A stretch of 64,000 nt of DNA from Lactobacillus kimbladii (GTDB lineage: Bacteria > Bacillota > Bacilli > Lactobacillales > Lactobacillaceae). The notes under the pieces are model-generated. The model was given only the letters and a program-made list of their open reading frames with translations. It searched no databases and was not told the origin of the DNA. Positions within the stretch are counted from its first letter, which is position 1. Each line of letters starts with the position of its first letter. Positions 24,756 through 32,804 of the stretch are shown here, in pieces. Location of the stretch: assembly GCF_000970755.1 (NCBI RefSeq), contig NZ_KQ034007.1, forward strand, positions 1,712,214-1,776,213. Direction: 5' to 3'. Made by a program: the position numbers and the translations under genes.

Positions 24756-25568
24756 TTAGACTAATTTTTTACGGATCCAGCCCGAAATCCAGTCAATGAT
24801 CACAACCATAATGATGATACCCAGTAAAATGATACCAACACGATTCCATTGACGGTATTGCAGTGCGATGATTAACGGGTAGCCGATACCTCCGGCTCCA
24901 ACCAAGCCTAAGATAGAAGCTGACCGAATCGAAACATCAAACCGGTATAAAGTGTTTGAAATTAACGCCGGCATTAAATTAGGCAAAGTAGAAAACATGA
25001 TAATATTTGTTTTTGAGCCTCCAACAGCAGTAACTGCTTCGTTGGGACCATCCTCCAAGTTCTCAATTGCTTCAGAAAAGAGCTTGGCGAGCATCCCCAC
25101 TGAGTGAAAGCCAAGTGCTAAAACACCGGCAGCAGAACCAGGTCCGACAGCTTTAATAAACATTAAGGCTAAAACAATTTCTGGAAATGATCTGATTATT
25201 GCCAGCACAATCTTGCCCGACCGTGAGACATACCAGTGCTTGTGCTTAGTATTCGCGGCCCAGAAGGCAAAAGGCAGTGAGATAATGGCAGAAATGAATG
25301 TTCCTAAGAAGGCAATGCAAACAGTTTCCCATAATTGCGACAGTAAGTCTTCGCCTGAACCGTTATAGACATAAGACCAATCAGGATGAAAAATACCAGA
25401 AAAGATCGCACCGGCAATCTGTCCGGCCGTTTCTTTGATCCCACCAAAATCGATTCCTGTGCATGACCAAACAACTAAAGCTGCAGTAACAATTGCTATC
25501 AGCCAGTGCAAAACACGCTTTTTGACATCTATAGGCCTAGGAGGCAATTTTTTCATACTCGTATCCAT
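24756..25568 (-). CDS. phnE: Phosphonate-type ABC transporter permease (second PhnE)
   Basis: 270 residues with about six membrane segments. The EAA-type loop is seen as EAVTAVGGSKTNIIMFSTLPNLMP, which docks to the ATPase, followed by RSASILGLVGAGGIGYPL, a strong PhnE signature. It overlaps the stop region of the upstream permease gene by one base and so is translationally coupled. It is the last gene of the operon, next to a shared terminator. Substrate may be phosphonate, phosphite or a phosphate ester; no C-P lyase gene is nearby. Confidence 0.92.
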   Translation of the reverse strand: MDTSMKKLPPRPIDVKKRVLHWLIAIVTAALVVWSCTGIDFGGIKETAGQIAGAIFSGIFHPDWSYVYNGSGEDLLSQLWETVCIAFLGTFISAIISLPFAFWAANTKHKHWYVSRSGKIVLAIIRSFPEIVLALMFIKAVGPGSAAGVLALGFHSVGMLAKLFSEAIENLEDGPNEAVTAVGGSKTNIIMFSTLPNLMPALISNTLYRFDVSIRSASILGLVGAGGIGYPLIIALQYRQWNRVGIILLGIIIMVVIIDWISGWIRKKLV

Positions 25569-26371
25569 TATTGCATCAACGCCTCCCGTGATTTAGATGA
25601 AACATAATCAATTAGTACCACTACTATGATGATCACGATAATAATTGTACCTGTCTTAGGATAATCAAAGATTTGCAGCGTCTGTTGCAGATACAAACCA
25701 ATACCACCGGCACCGATATAACCTAAAACAGTTGAAGCACGCACGTTAATTTCAAATGCATACAAACAATAGGAAATAAAATAGGTCATAACCTGAGGCA
25801 AAACCGCAAAGACGATGATTTGCAGCTTATTAGCACCAACCGCGGTTAAGGCTTCAATTGGACCCGGATCAATAGTTTCAATTGCTTCATAAAACAGTTT
25901 GACCACAATTCCGAACGTACAGATAGCCAAGGCTAAAACCCCGGCTACTGGTCCGATACCAACAATAGCTACGAAGATAGCACCCAAAAGCAGGTCAGGA
26001 ACTGTTCTGATGATATTCATAATGATCCGCAATATCCCCGTAAGTGCTTTATTTTTTACAATATTGCGGGCAATAAGCAAAGAATAAATAAAAGCAATTA
26101 CAGAACCGATTGCCGTACCCAAGATCGCCATCTTAATAGTTTCCAGCAAAAGTGGCACTACAGTGCCAAGGTATGACCAGTCAGGATGCAGCATTTGCAA
26201 GAAAATGTCAGCAAATTGACCGAAGTTGGCAAACAAGGCACCTAAGTCAGTTTTGGTTTCATTAGTAGAAATGAATAATCCAGCAATAAAAAGCAGTACC
26301 CAAAGCAAGTTTAAGATTTTAAACTTTTTCTTAGGCAAAGCCCTCAGTTTTTCTTGCTCTGTGCTACTCAT
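25568..26371 (-). CDS. phnE: Phosphonate-type ABC transporter permease (first PhnE)
   Basis: 267 residues when started at the ATG at 26371; an ATG two codons earlier is equally possible. The frame is open far upstream inside phnC but that part is out of the family pattern. The ATG overlaps the phnC stop (ATGAGTAG), indicating coupled translation. The loop [23 protein letters not shown] and the [15 protein letters not shown] motif match PhnE. It pairs with the second permease to form a heterodimeric channel. Confidence 0.9.
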   Translation of the reverse strand: MSSTEQEKLRALPKKKFKILNLLWVLLFIAGLFISTNETKTDLGALFANFGQFADIFLQMLHPDWSYLGTVVPLLLETIKMAILGTAIGSVIAFIYSLLIARNIVKNKALTGILRIIMNIIRTVPDLLLGAIFVAIVGIGPVAGVLALAICTFGIVVKLFYEAIETIDPGPIEALTAVGANKLQIIVFAVLPQVMTYFISYCLYAFEINVRASTVLGYIGAGGIGLYLQQTLQIFDYPKTGTIIIVIIIVVVLIDYVSSKSREALMQ

Positions 26372-27137
26372 CTTCATCACCACCGGAATAGATCTGATCA
26401 AACGTGGTTGCCGGAGTATCAGACATCTTACCGTCATAGATAATTTCACCAGCACGAACTCCAATGACTCGCTTGCCAAATTCCTGTGCCAGTTGCACGC
26501 TGTGCAGGTTAATGACAACAGTCATGCCATGCTTTTCGTTAAGCATCTGCAAGTCTTTCATCACCCGGCGTGAAGTCTGTGGGTCAAGCGAAGCTGTTGG
26601 CTCGTCTGCCAGAATAATATCCGGGTTTTGGGTTAAAACACGCGCAATCGCTACCCGCTGCTGCTGTCCACCGGACAATTCATCAGCACGAGAGTAAACT
26701 TTGTCTTCAAGATCAACTTGTTGCAAAGCGTCATAGGCCCGTTGTTTATCTTCTTTAGTAAAAAGGTTTAGAGTAGATTTCCAAGTTGGATAGTATCCAA
26801 CTCTGCCAGTTAAAACGTTACGCATCACGCTTGAGCGCTTAACTAAGTTAAAGCTTTGGAAAATCATCCCAATATGACGACGCAAAGTTCTTAATTTTTT
26901 ACCCTTAGCCTTGGTAATAGATTCACCGTTAATTAAAATATCACCCTCAGTAATATCAATTAAACGGTTAATCGACCGCAAAAGCGTTGATTTGCCGGCG
27001 CCAGATAGACCAACAATAACGACAAATTCACCTTTATTGATAGTTAAATTGACGTCTTTTAAACCAACAACATCTTTGCCATAAACTTTTTTAACGTTTT
27101 TTAATTCGATTATTGGCTTAACTGCAGAATCTGCCAT
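26364..27137 (-). CDS. phnC: Phosphonate-type ABC transporter ATP-binding protein
   Basis: 257 residues. Walker A is [10 protein letters not shown], the signature [13 protein letters not shown], Walker [13 protein letters not shown] and the switch His is in VINLHSV. These, plus the [25 protein letters not shown] stretch, are characteristic of PhnC. It drives uptake through the two PhnE permeases; the PhnD lipoproteins capture the ligand. It lies 21 bases after phnD and overlaps the next gene by 8 bases. Confidence 0.94.
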   Translation of the reverse strand: MADSAVKPIIELKNVKKVYGKDVVGLKDVNLTINKGEFVVIVGLSGAGKSTLLRSINRLIDITEGDILINGESITKAKGKKLRTLRRHIGMIFQSFNLVKRSSVMRNVLTGRVGYYPTWKSTLNLFTKEDKQRAYDALQQVDLEDKVYSRADELSGGQQQRVAIARVLTQNPDIILADEPTASLDPQTSRRVMKDLQMLNEKHGMTVVINLHSVQLAQEFGKRVIGVRAGEIIYDGKMSDTPATTFDQIYSGGDEDE

Positions 27138-27158
27138 TATAAACTTCCTTTGTATTCC

Positions 27159-28088
27159 TTATTTTTTGGTCGATTCGATAATTTTTTCATATTTACGCAC
27201 AACGTTAAAGTCACTGTCTTTAGTGTGAACGTATCCTTCATGGGTGTAAATACTCTCGATGACTTTTTTACCTTTCTTAGACTTGCCAATATCGATAAAT
27301 GCCTTGGCCAGCTTCTTTCTGAATGAGTCAGACATGCTGGGAACAACGGAAATCGTATCGTTGGGAATAGGCTTGGTAAAGTAAATTGGTACTACTTGAC
27401 TCATGATTTTAGGATTGTCGTCTTTAACAATTGTCCGCGCATCTTCAAACACAAATGCGGCGTCTGTGTCACCATTGAGCACATTTAGTACAGCTTGATC
27501 TTGACCAGTCACAGTGACTAACTTGCAACTCTTGCGTACATCAAGACCCTTTTCCTTCAATTCGGCAATTGGGAAAACGTAGCCGGCTGAAGATGTGGGA
27601 CTTTGAATAGAAATTGACTTGCCTTTTAAATCTTTCCAACTCTTAATTTTAGAATTTTTCTTAGCTACAATCTCAGCACGATAGAAGTTAACCAGTTCCT
27701 TGGTTGGTCGGCCATTTGGTTGTTTAACTCCATATCTTTGTGCTTGGAGCAATACATCTGCTGCTCCTTGCTTATGAGCTAAAATATAGCCATTTGGCGG
27801 CAAGAAACCTACATCAACTTTCTTAGACTTCATGGCTTCGACCACCGTGTTGTAATCAGTAGACATTGAAACGTGAACTGGAATACCTAAACGGTCTGAC
27901 AGCATTTTTTCCAGTGGTTTTGCACGTGACTCCAACTTTGTGGCCGCCTGACTAGGAACAAATTGCACGTTCAATGATTTGGGCGTGCCAGTATCTTTGC
28001 TCTTTTCCTTGTTTGAGCAGGCAGCCATCATGAATGCTACTAAAAAAATAGCGGCACCAGCTAGTATTTTTCTAAATTTTTTCATCAT
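27159..28088 (-). CDS. phnD: Phosphonate-type substrate-binding lipoprotein (PhnD, proximal copy)
   Basis: 309 residues. The signal peptide ends in a lipobox MMAACS, so the mature protein starts at a lipid-modified Cys outside the membrane. The rest is a PhnD-like periplasmic-binding fold with the SAGYVFPIAEL ligand-loop motif (~175) and AFVFEDAR (~220). It is first in the contiguous phnD-C-E-E operon and about two-thirds identical by eye to a second copy upstream. GGGAGG lies just before the ATG. Expression probably depends on the hairpin at 28103-28153. Confidence 0.92.
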   Translation of the reverse strand: MMKKFRKILAGAAIFLVAFMMAACSNKEKSKDTGTPKSLNVQFVPSQAATKLESRAKPLEKMLSDRLGIPVHVSMSTDYNTVVEAMKSKKVDVGFLPPNGYILAHKQGAADVLLQAQRYGVKQPNGRPTKELVNFYRAEIVAKKNSKIKSWKDLKGKSISIQSPTSSAGYVFPIAELKEKGLDVRKSCKLVTVTGQDQAVLNVLNGDTDAAFVFEDARTIVKDDNPKIMSQVVPIYFTKPIPNDTISVVPSMSDSFRKKLAKAFIDIGKSKKGKKVIESIYTHEGYVHTKDSDFNVVRKYEKIIESTKK

Positions 28089-28102
28089 GCCCTCCCAGAC
28101 AT

Positions 28103-28153
28103 AAAAAAAAGACTTTAGCTAAAAACACGAATGTGAATTAAACTAAGTCTTTC
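28103..28153 (-). terminator. Terminator/attenuator between leader ORF and phnD
   Basis: On the minus strand AAAGACTTAG pairs with CTAAAGTCTTT (one bulged base), followed by eight T. The 5' arm lies inside the last codons of the leader ORF and its stop codon is in the loop. A ribosome finishing the leader ORF would cover the 5' arm and prevent hairpin formation. The next gene, phnD, begins only 15 bases after the T run. Confidence 0.65.
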
Positions 28154-28251
28154 AATAACACTTTTACTAAAAAGCGAACAATACCATTTTGAAAGGAACG
28201 AAAAGGCTTTTTTGCAAAAACTTCAATGAACGCCAAGCGCCGTTTTTGCAT
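28138..28251 (-). CDS. Leader ORF (37 residues) upstream of phnD
   Basis: ATG at 28251 follows AAAGGAGGGTGAAGGTA, a very strong ribosome site. The peptide is basic at the start (MQKRRLAFIEVF), then KKPFRSFQNG, and ends in a hydrophobic/Lys stretch with Asp-Leu-Val. There is no signal cleavage site and no run of one amino acid. The stop codon lies in the loop of the following hairpin. I read it as a regulatory leader peptide, though it could be a small membrane-active peptide. It is too short to name a family. Confidence 0.55.
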   Translation of the reverse strand: MQKRRLAFIEVFAKKPFRSFQNGIVRFLVKVLLKDLV

Positions 28252-28412
28252 TACCTTCACCCTCCTTTCGACATACTGTATTTATTCTATCAAATAATAG
28301 CAGAAATGTTTTATTTAGAAAAGAGAATTGACTAGAAATCTTATTTTGTTTAAGAAAGTTTATTTAATTCCTATTATGTAGCCTTTTTAGATTTTTAAAA
28401 TATTGGGGGAAA

Positions 28413-29345
28413 CTATTTCTTAGTAGAAGCAATTACTTTATTATATTGACGAATAATGTCGTAGTCGCTGTCTTTTGCGTAAGTATAACCTTCTTGGTTA
28501 TAAACATTTTCAATAATCTTCTTACCTTCTTTAGACTTGCCTATAGCAATAAATGCTTTAGCCAGCTTCTTCTGGAAGGATTTTGGCAAACTAGGGATAA
28601 CCGAAATAGTATCGTTAGGAATACGCTTGGTGAAGTAAATTGGCACTACCTTGCTCATAATCTTCGGATCATCATTCTTAACATTATTACGTGCATCTTC
28701 AAATACGAAAGCTGCATCAGTATCACCGTTTAAAACGTTTAAGACGCCTTGATCGGCACCCTTAACAGATACAGTCTTGCAACTCTTGGTTACATCTAAA
28801 CCCTTTTGCTTTAATTCAGCAACAGGGAAAACATAACCAGAGTCGGAAGTAATATCTTGAACTGAAATCGACTTGCCTTTTAAGTCCTTCCAGCTCTTAA
28901 TTTTTGAACCCTTCTTAACCAGGATTTCGCCACGATATGAATTAACTAATTCTTTGGTTTGAACACCATTTGGTTGCTTAATGCCATAACGAACTGATTG
29001 TAAAAGCAGGTCAGCTGCTTTTTGCTTGTGAGCCATAATGTAAGCGTCTGAAGGCAAAAAGCCGACATCAACTTTCTTTGACTTCATAGCTTCAACTAAG
29101 CCATTGTAGTCAGTTGACATTGAAACATGTACTGGGATGCCAAGGCGTTTGGACAATAGTTTCTCCATCGGCTTAGCCCTTGCTTCCAGCTTATTGGCAG
29201 CTACACTCGGTACGAACTGAACGTTGAGTGATTTTGGCGTATTACTACTTGAACTAGACTTCTTACTTGAATTGGAACATGCTGTAGCACCAACTGTTAA
29301 TAACAGTACGAAACATGCTATCAGAAACTTTTTGATTTTGGTCAT
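28413..29345 (-). CDS. phnD: Phosphonate-type substrate-binding lipoprotein (PhnD, distal copy)
   Basis: 310 residues with a lipobox GATACS (~residues 20-23) and a Ser-rich linker after it. The same PhnD motifs as the proximal copy are present (SGYVFPVAEL, AFVFEDARN). High similarity to the neighbour indicates a recent tandem duplication. Residues near the ligand loop differ (TSDSG against TSSAG), so the two may bind different ligands. No strong terminator separates it from the next leader, so it may be the true first gene of a two-PhnD operon. Confidence 0.9.
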   Translation of the reverse strand: MTKIKKFLIACFVLLLTVGATACSNSSKKSSSSSNTPKSLNVQFVPSVAANKLEARAKPMEKLLSKRLGIPVHVSMSTDYNGLVEAMKSKKVDVGFLPSDAYIMAHKQKAADLLLQSVRYGIKQPNGVQTKELVNSYRGEILVKKGSKIKSWKDLKGKSISVQDITSDSGYVFPVAELKQKGLDVTKSCKTVSVKGADQGVLNVLNGDTDAAFVFEDARNNVKNDDPKIMSKVVPIYFTKRIPNDTISVIPSLPKSFQKKLAKAFIAIGKSKEGKKIIENVYNQEGYTYAKDSDYDIIRQYNKVIASTKK

Positions 29346-29464
29346 TTGTTTTTTACACTCCTAATAAATACATTTACCATAACTTCATTTTGCTTAAGCA
29401 TAAACATTGTTGTCACTTTCATGGCAATACATTCATGTAAATATCCAAATAAAATCGATCTGAA

Positions 29465-29494
29465 TTAACTTCTGCTTCTATTTTCCATTAACAT
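29465..29494 (-). other. Mini-ORF with strong ribosome site in the second phnD leader
   Basis: GGGAGG is followed by ATG-TTA-ATG and a short frame ending in Arg-Ser-Arg-Ser then stop (7 or 9 residues). It lies after the hairpin and ~120 bases before phnD. Possibly a second translated control element. Confidence 0.3.
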
Positions 29495-29510
29495 CCTCCC
29501 GAAATTAAGC

Positions 29511-29544
29511 AAATAAAAAAGGCAAAATATGCCTACTGCATATC
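29511..29544 (-). terminator. Overlapping hairpins in the second phnD leader (possible attenuator)
   Basis: Two mutually exclusive stems share bases: ATATGC/GCATAT (29538-29543 with 29527-29532) and AGGCA/TGCCT next to six T (29520-29534). Only the second looks like a terminator, and it is short. The leader ORF stop codon abuts the first arm. Confidence 0.4.
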
Positions 29545-29647
29545 ATGCCCAAGTAGTTATTCTGAAAGAAAAAAGAACGGTTAACGAAGATAATTGTAAA
29601 GTATTTAAATAGGAAAATAAATTATAGGTTTTTCCTGTTACTTTCAT
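29543..29647 (-). CDS. Leader ORF (34 residues) upstream of the distal phnD
   Basis: The ATG at 29647 follows GGAAGGTTGAGGG. The peptide begins MKVTGKTYNLFSYLN, is Leu/Ser-rich in the middle and ends ITTWA. It stops where the hairpin begins. The design (strong site, 34-37 codons, stop at a hairpin before phnD) repeats that of the other leader although the peptides themselves are not clearly alike. Confidence 0.4.
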   Translation of the reverse strand: MKVTGKTYNLFSYLNTLQLSSLTVLFSFRITTWA

Positions 29648-29692
29648 TGCCCTCAACCTTCCAAACAGTATAATTACGTTCATTTCATACAG

Positions 29693-29722
29693 ATAATACC
29701 ATAAATATTCGCAATTACGCAA
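29693..29722 (-). promoter_or_regulatory. Probable promoter of the distal phnD leader
   Basis: Minus-strand TTGCGT, 18 bases, TATTAT. The start would fall about 40 bases before the leader ORF. Confidence 0.5.
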
Positions 29723-29816
29723 GTAAATATCGGATTTTATTTTGTTATTGTATTATGAAAGTTAATTTTACGAACATCAATAATATAATATTTTTTAAGG
29801 TTCCTTATTTTGCACA

Positions 29817-29853
29817 AAAAAAGACACACGAATTATCTATCGTATGTCTTTTC
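29817..29853 (-). terminator. Terminator of the universal stress protein gene
   Basis: AAGACATACGA / TCGTGTGTCTT stem with one wobble, then a run of T on the minus strand. Confidence 0.8.
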
Positions 29854-29864
29854 ATTTTAGAACT

Positions 29865-30356
29865 CTATTTATTTTTACGTTCTGGCTTAATTGGATTATT
29901 GTCAATATCCGTTCTGACAATAAGGACATCAGCCAAAGCATGTTGATTAACATATTCAGTAACAGAACCCATCAACATTCTTTCAACTGCATTTAAACCA
30001 GTTGCACCCATAATAATCAAATTATTATGATGGTCTTTAATAAAGTCATAGGAAATAATTGCTTTCGGGCTGCCATAACGAATGTGGTAATCAATATCAT
30101 CAAAACCCAAATTGTCATGAGCCCATTCCTTTAAACTCTTGAGGTATTTTTCTGAATCTTGCGTCATCTGATAAACGGTGTCGCCTGTAATCAGAGTATC
30201 TTGCATCTCACCTAAAAACTGTCTGGTATCAATTACGCTTAAAACATCAATGTGGGCATTTTCCGTCATTGCAATTTTAACTGCTTTATCAAAGGATCTT
30301 TCTGCCGACTCTGAACCATCGACTGGAACTAAAATACTAGCTTTTTTCGTTTCCAT
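29865..30356 (-). CDS. Universal stress protein, UspA family
   Basis: 163 residues. The N-terminal strand ASILVPVDGSESAERSF and the C-terminal ATP-binding motif MGATGLNAVERMLMGSVTEYV (G-x2-G-x9-G-S) define the ATP-binding UspA class. It is cytoplasmic and probably made under stress. AGGGTGAG precedes the ATG. Single gene with its own terminator. Specific role not predictable. Confidence 0.92.
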   Translation of the reverse strand: METKKASILVPVDGSESAERSFDKAVKIAMTENAHIDVLSVIDTRQFLGEMQDTLITGDTVYQMTQDSEKYLKSLKEWAHDNLGFDDIDYHIRYGSPKAIISYDFIKDHHNNLIIMGATGLNAVERMLMGSVTEYVNQHALADVLIVRTDIDNNPIKPERKNK

Positions 30357-30497
30357 GTTCTCACCCTTTTGAAATATATTGTTCTTTTGTTTATTTTACC
30401 ATAATTTCGATATACTCTTGGCTTTTTTTATAATTGTTTATATACTTGTTTATTGCTAAAATTAGGTGTAATTGTCAAACGTAAAGGTGGAGGTATC

Positions 30498-31298
30498 ATG
30501 ACCCAAAAACTAAAAAATCAATTAATTGGCGTAAAAAGTGGCCGTAATTTTCGCGAGCTTGGTGGCTATCAAACTAGAGATGGCAAAACCGTCAAAATGC
30601 ACAAATTGCTTAGAACCGCTAATTTGGCAACGCTTGATAAGACTGACCTGAAATTTTTACAAGACTACGGCGTAAAATACGTTGTTGACTTTAGAAGCAA
30701 GGACGAAGTTGACCGAGAACCTGATCGTGTACCTGAGGGTGCTATTTATAGCTTTGATCCGGTATTTAGCGAAGATTTGACCGAATCCTCAAAGGGAATT
30801 GACGAAATTCTTAGCGAAAAGCATCAAGATCCTAAAGCTGGATTTGACCACATGTTTTTAGCCTATGATGACATGATTAAAAGTGAGTCTGCCCAAAGAG
30901 CTTACCGCCACTTTTTTGACGTGTTGCTGGCTAATGACCAGGAAAATCAAAGTATAATTTTTCATTGTACTGCCGGCAAAGACCGGACTGGTTTTGCGGC
31001 ATTATTAATTTTATCGGCTCTTGGCGTACCATTTGAAACAATCAAAAAAGATTATCTTTTAACAAACGTTGCCACCAAAGACTTTGTTCATAATTTTTTA
31101 CAAAAAGCTAAAGATGAAGGAGCAAATGACGCAACCCTAAACATCTTAAAAGACTTGCAAACTGTACATTCTGAATACATTGACTTTGTACTTACAACTA
31201 TAAATAAAAATTATGGTAGCGTTGAAAACTACTTACGTGATATTATGAGATTAACTGATGATGAAATCAGTAAGTTGCGTGAAATTTATTTAAATTAG
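30498..31298 (+). CDS. Tyrosine-protein phosphatase (dual-specificity-like)
   Basis: 266 residues from the ATG at 30498 with GGTGGAGG upstream. The active-site loop is FHCTAGKDRTGFAALL, i.e. H-C-x-x-G-K-D-R-T-G with nucleophilic Cys and phosphate-binding Arg. The N-terminal GRNFRELGGYQTRDGK and VDFRSKDEVDREPD motifs match the Y_phosphatase3 / LipA-type family, whose members act on phosphotyrosine and sometimes phosphoinositides. No signal peptide, so probably cytoplasmic. It is followed by the deoxyribosyltransferase gene after 23 bases and is likely co-transcribed. Confidence 0.9.
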   Translation: MTQKLKNQLIGVKSGRNFRELGGYQTRDGKTVKMHKLLRTANLATLDKTDLKFLQDYGVKYVVDFRSKDEVDREPDRVPEGAIYSFDPVFSEDLTESSKGIDEILSEKHQDPKAGFDHMFLAYDDMIKSESAQRAYRHFFDVLLANDQENQSIIFHCTAGKDRTGFAALLILSALGVPFETIKKDYLLTNVATKDFVHNFLQKAKDEGANDATLNILKDLQTVHSEYIDFVLTTINKNYGSVENYLRDIMRLTDDEISKLREIYLN

Positions 31299-31321
31299 GT
31301 TTAATGGTAAGGAGAAATTTT

Positions 31322-31798
31322 ATGACTAAAACAAAAACTGTTTATTTTGGTGCAGGTTGGTTTAATGATAAGCAAAACGATGCTTACAAAAAGGCAATGA
31401 AAGCTTTAGAAGAAAACCCAACCATTGACCTGGAAAACAGTTATGTTCCTTTGGATCATCAATATAAAAACATCAGTGTTGAGGAGCATCCCGAATATCT
31501 TCGTGATCGTGAATGGGAAACTGCAACTTACCGTGGCGATTTAACCGGTATTAAAGCCAGTGATGTTATGATCGGGGTATATCTGCCTGATGAAGAAGAT
31601 GTTGGTCTCGGCATGGAACTGGGCTATGCTTTGTCACAAGGAAAATACATCGTGTTGGTCATCCCTGATGAAGACTATGGCAAACCAATTAATCTAATGA
31701 GTTGGGGCGTTTGCGACATTGCCCTTAAAGTGAGTGAATTAAAAGATTTTGATTTTAATAAGCCTCGCTTTGGCTTTTACGATGGTGCTGTTTATTAA
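31322..31798 (+). CDS. ndt: Nucleoside 2-deoxyribosyltransferase
   Basis: 158 residues from the ATG at 31322 with AAGGAG upstream, the same length as the L. leichmannii enzyme (157). Near-identical blocks are YFGAGWF, ENPTIDLENSYVPLD, EEDVGLGMELGYALSQGKY with the catalytic Glu, and the C-terminal FYDGAVY. It moves deoxyribose between bases in purine and pyrimidine salvage, in the cytoplasm. Second gene of a two-gene unit with a phosphatase. Confidence 0.95.
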   Translation: MTKTKTVYFGAGWFNDKQNDAYKKAMKALEENPTIDLENSYVPLDHQYKNISVEEHPEYLRDREWETATYRGDLTGIKASDVMIGVYLPDEEDVGLGMELGYALSQGKYIVLVIPDEDYGKPINLMSWGVCDIALKVSELKDFDFNKPRFGFYDGAVY

Positions 31799-31833
31799 AA
31801 ATAACATTTTGTCGAAGCAAAACTAAATATGAC

Positions 31834-31864
31834 AAAAAACCGTTTCCATTGAGACGGTTTTTGT
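31834..31864 (+). terminator. Terminator of ndt
   Basis: AAAACCGT(TTC) / (GAG)ACGGTTTT stem with T run. It is also the first part of a duplicated segment. Confidence 0.75.
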
Positions 31865-32036
31865 GTGAGCAAGTTATGATTCTTCAGGGCGGTTTAGCCT
31901 AGTGCGTAAAATTAACTGCATATTGCTAAATTAGCGCTAGCTTTGCAAATTAAAATGCCTTGTATTCTTTTACGCTATGAATTCTGCTCTATAATACTTA
32001 ATTGCACCATAAAAGCATTCATGCTAAAATACAGGT

Positions 32037-32166
32037 GTAAGAAAAAGGAAGACTTACTTCAATAAGTCTTCCCCACGTAGAGCCGCCACAAAGGACGGTA
32101 GCTGCGCTTATAATATTTTTTGTTTAATATTAAAAACCGCCCAACTAGTCTCTAGGACGGTTTTTG
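32037..32166 (+). ncRNA. Orphan type I antitoxin RNA (duplicate copy A)
   Basis: TTGCAC, 17 bases, TAAAAT (32002-32030) is an excellent promoter. The RNA begins with a GGAAGACTTA/TAAGTCTTCC hairpin, then AGAGCCGCC and GGACGGT, which can pair with each other, and ends with the ACCGCCC/GGACGGT terminator at 32132-32166. It matches copy B, but its toxin partner is cut off. Confidence 0.65.
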
Positions 32167-32172
32167 ATTTGC

Positions 32173-32197
32173 TCATTTATCATGATGCTTGTCAATA
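32173..32197 (-). pseudogene. Remnant of a holin-like toxin gene (last 8 codons)
   Basis: The minus strand reads FIDKHHDK-stop exactly as in the intact toxin at 32537-32629, then changes to the repeat boundary. The N-terminal membrane part was lost in the duplication. Confidence 0.7.
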
Positions 32198-32560
32198 AAA
32201 ACCGTTTCTGTTGAAACAGTTTTTGTGTGAGCAAGATATGATTGTTCAAGGCAGTTTAAGCTTAGTGCGTAAAATTAACTGCATGTTGTTAAATTAATGC
32301 TAGTTTTGAAATTTAAAAATGCCTTATATACTTTAGCGCTATGAATTCTGCTCTATAATACTTAATTGCACCATAAAAGCATTCATGCTAAAATACAGGT
32401 GTAAGAAAAAGGAAGACTTACGCCAATAAGTCTTCCTCACGTAGAGCCGCCACAAAGGACGGTAACTGCGCTTATAGTTATAATTTTTTAAATTTATAAA
32501 CCGCCCAGCTAGTATCTAGGACGGTTTTTGATTTGCTCATTTATCATGATGCTTGTCAAT
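32197..32560. repeat. Tandem ~362-bp direct repeat, copy B
   Basis: Second copy of the segment at 31834-32195. This copy connects to the complete toxin gene, so it is likely the ancestral one. Confidence 0.9.
32401..32530 (+). ncRNA. Type I antitoxin RNA (copy B)
   Basis: Promoter TTGCAC, 17 bases, TAAAAT (32366-32394). The ~130-nt RNA has the 5' hairpin GGAAGACTTA/TAAGTCTTCC, the AGAGCCGCC...GGACGGT element, and terminates at 32498-32530. It converges on the toxin gene and their terminator regions overlap, as in Fst/par-type systems. Confidence 0.7.
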
Positions 32561-32629
32561 AAACATTAACAAGGTCAAGATAAACATACCAAAGTTAAGC
32601 ATTAAACTTAACGCTTCGGCAGTGCTCAT
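32537..32629 (-). CDS. Holin-like type I toxin
   Basis: 30 residues: MSTAEALSLMLNFGMFILTL and then LMFIDKHHDK. This is the typical putative holin-like toxin (Hol-Tox) pattern: MS-x-x-EAL-L-M, one membrane helix and a charged tail. AAAGGAGC precedes the ATG. The start overlaps the stop of a 17-codon leader ORF (TGATG), suggesting coupled translation. Excess toxin would insert into the membrane. The antisense RNA from the plus strand at 32401 is the predicted antitoxin. Confidence 0.85.
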   Translation of the reverse strand: MSTAEALSLMLNFGMFILTLLMFIDKHHDK

Positions 32630-32682
32630 CAAGTGCTGCTCCTTTCTTTTGGGAGATTGGAGTATGAATCAAGATAGTTCAT
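32629..32682 (-). CDS. Leader ORF coupled to the holin-like toxin
   Basis: 17 codons starting MNYLDSYSNL after GGAAGTGAGG, ending TGATG over the toxin start. A leader with the same opening pattern (MEVLNSYADL) stands before the second type I locus at 60850, which argues that it is a real element and not chance. Confidence 0.5.
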   Translation of the reverse strand: MNYLDSYSNLPKERSST

Positions 32683-32743
32683 AGGCCTCACTTCCTTCAT
32701 GAAAGCGACAGCTACCGTCCTTTAAATTTTCTACGCTAATTAA

Positions 32744-32749
32744 ATTATA
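32744..32749 (-). promoter_or_regulatory. -10 box of the toxin mRNA
   Basis: TATAAT on the minus strand, with only a weak TTAATA-like -35. The mRNA would begin near 32737 and carry GGACGGTAGC near its 5' end, the same element found in the antitoxin RNA. Confidence 0.5.
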
Positions 32750-32804
32750 ACAAACCAATCCCAAATATTAACCGGATTTTAGGAAAATTACCTATAATCA
32801 TATA

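Larger units (their letters stand above)
31834..32195. repeat. Tandem ~362-bp direct repeat, copy A
   Basis: The segment recurs at 32197-32560 with about 90% identity by eye. It spans a terminator-like hairpin, a promoter, an antisense RNA gene and the last codons of a toxin gene. The gap between the two copies is essentially zero, so it is a tandem duplication. Confidence 0.9.

Noticed and set aside
28081-29700. T-box or other known riboswitch before the phnD genes
   Set aside because: No T-box GGTGG-type motif, no specifier loop and no other familiar aptamer core was found; translated leader ORFs explain the sequence better.
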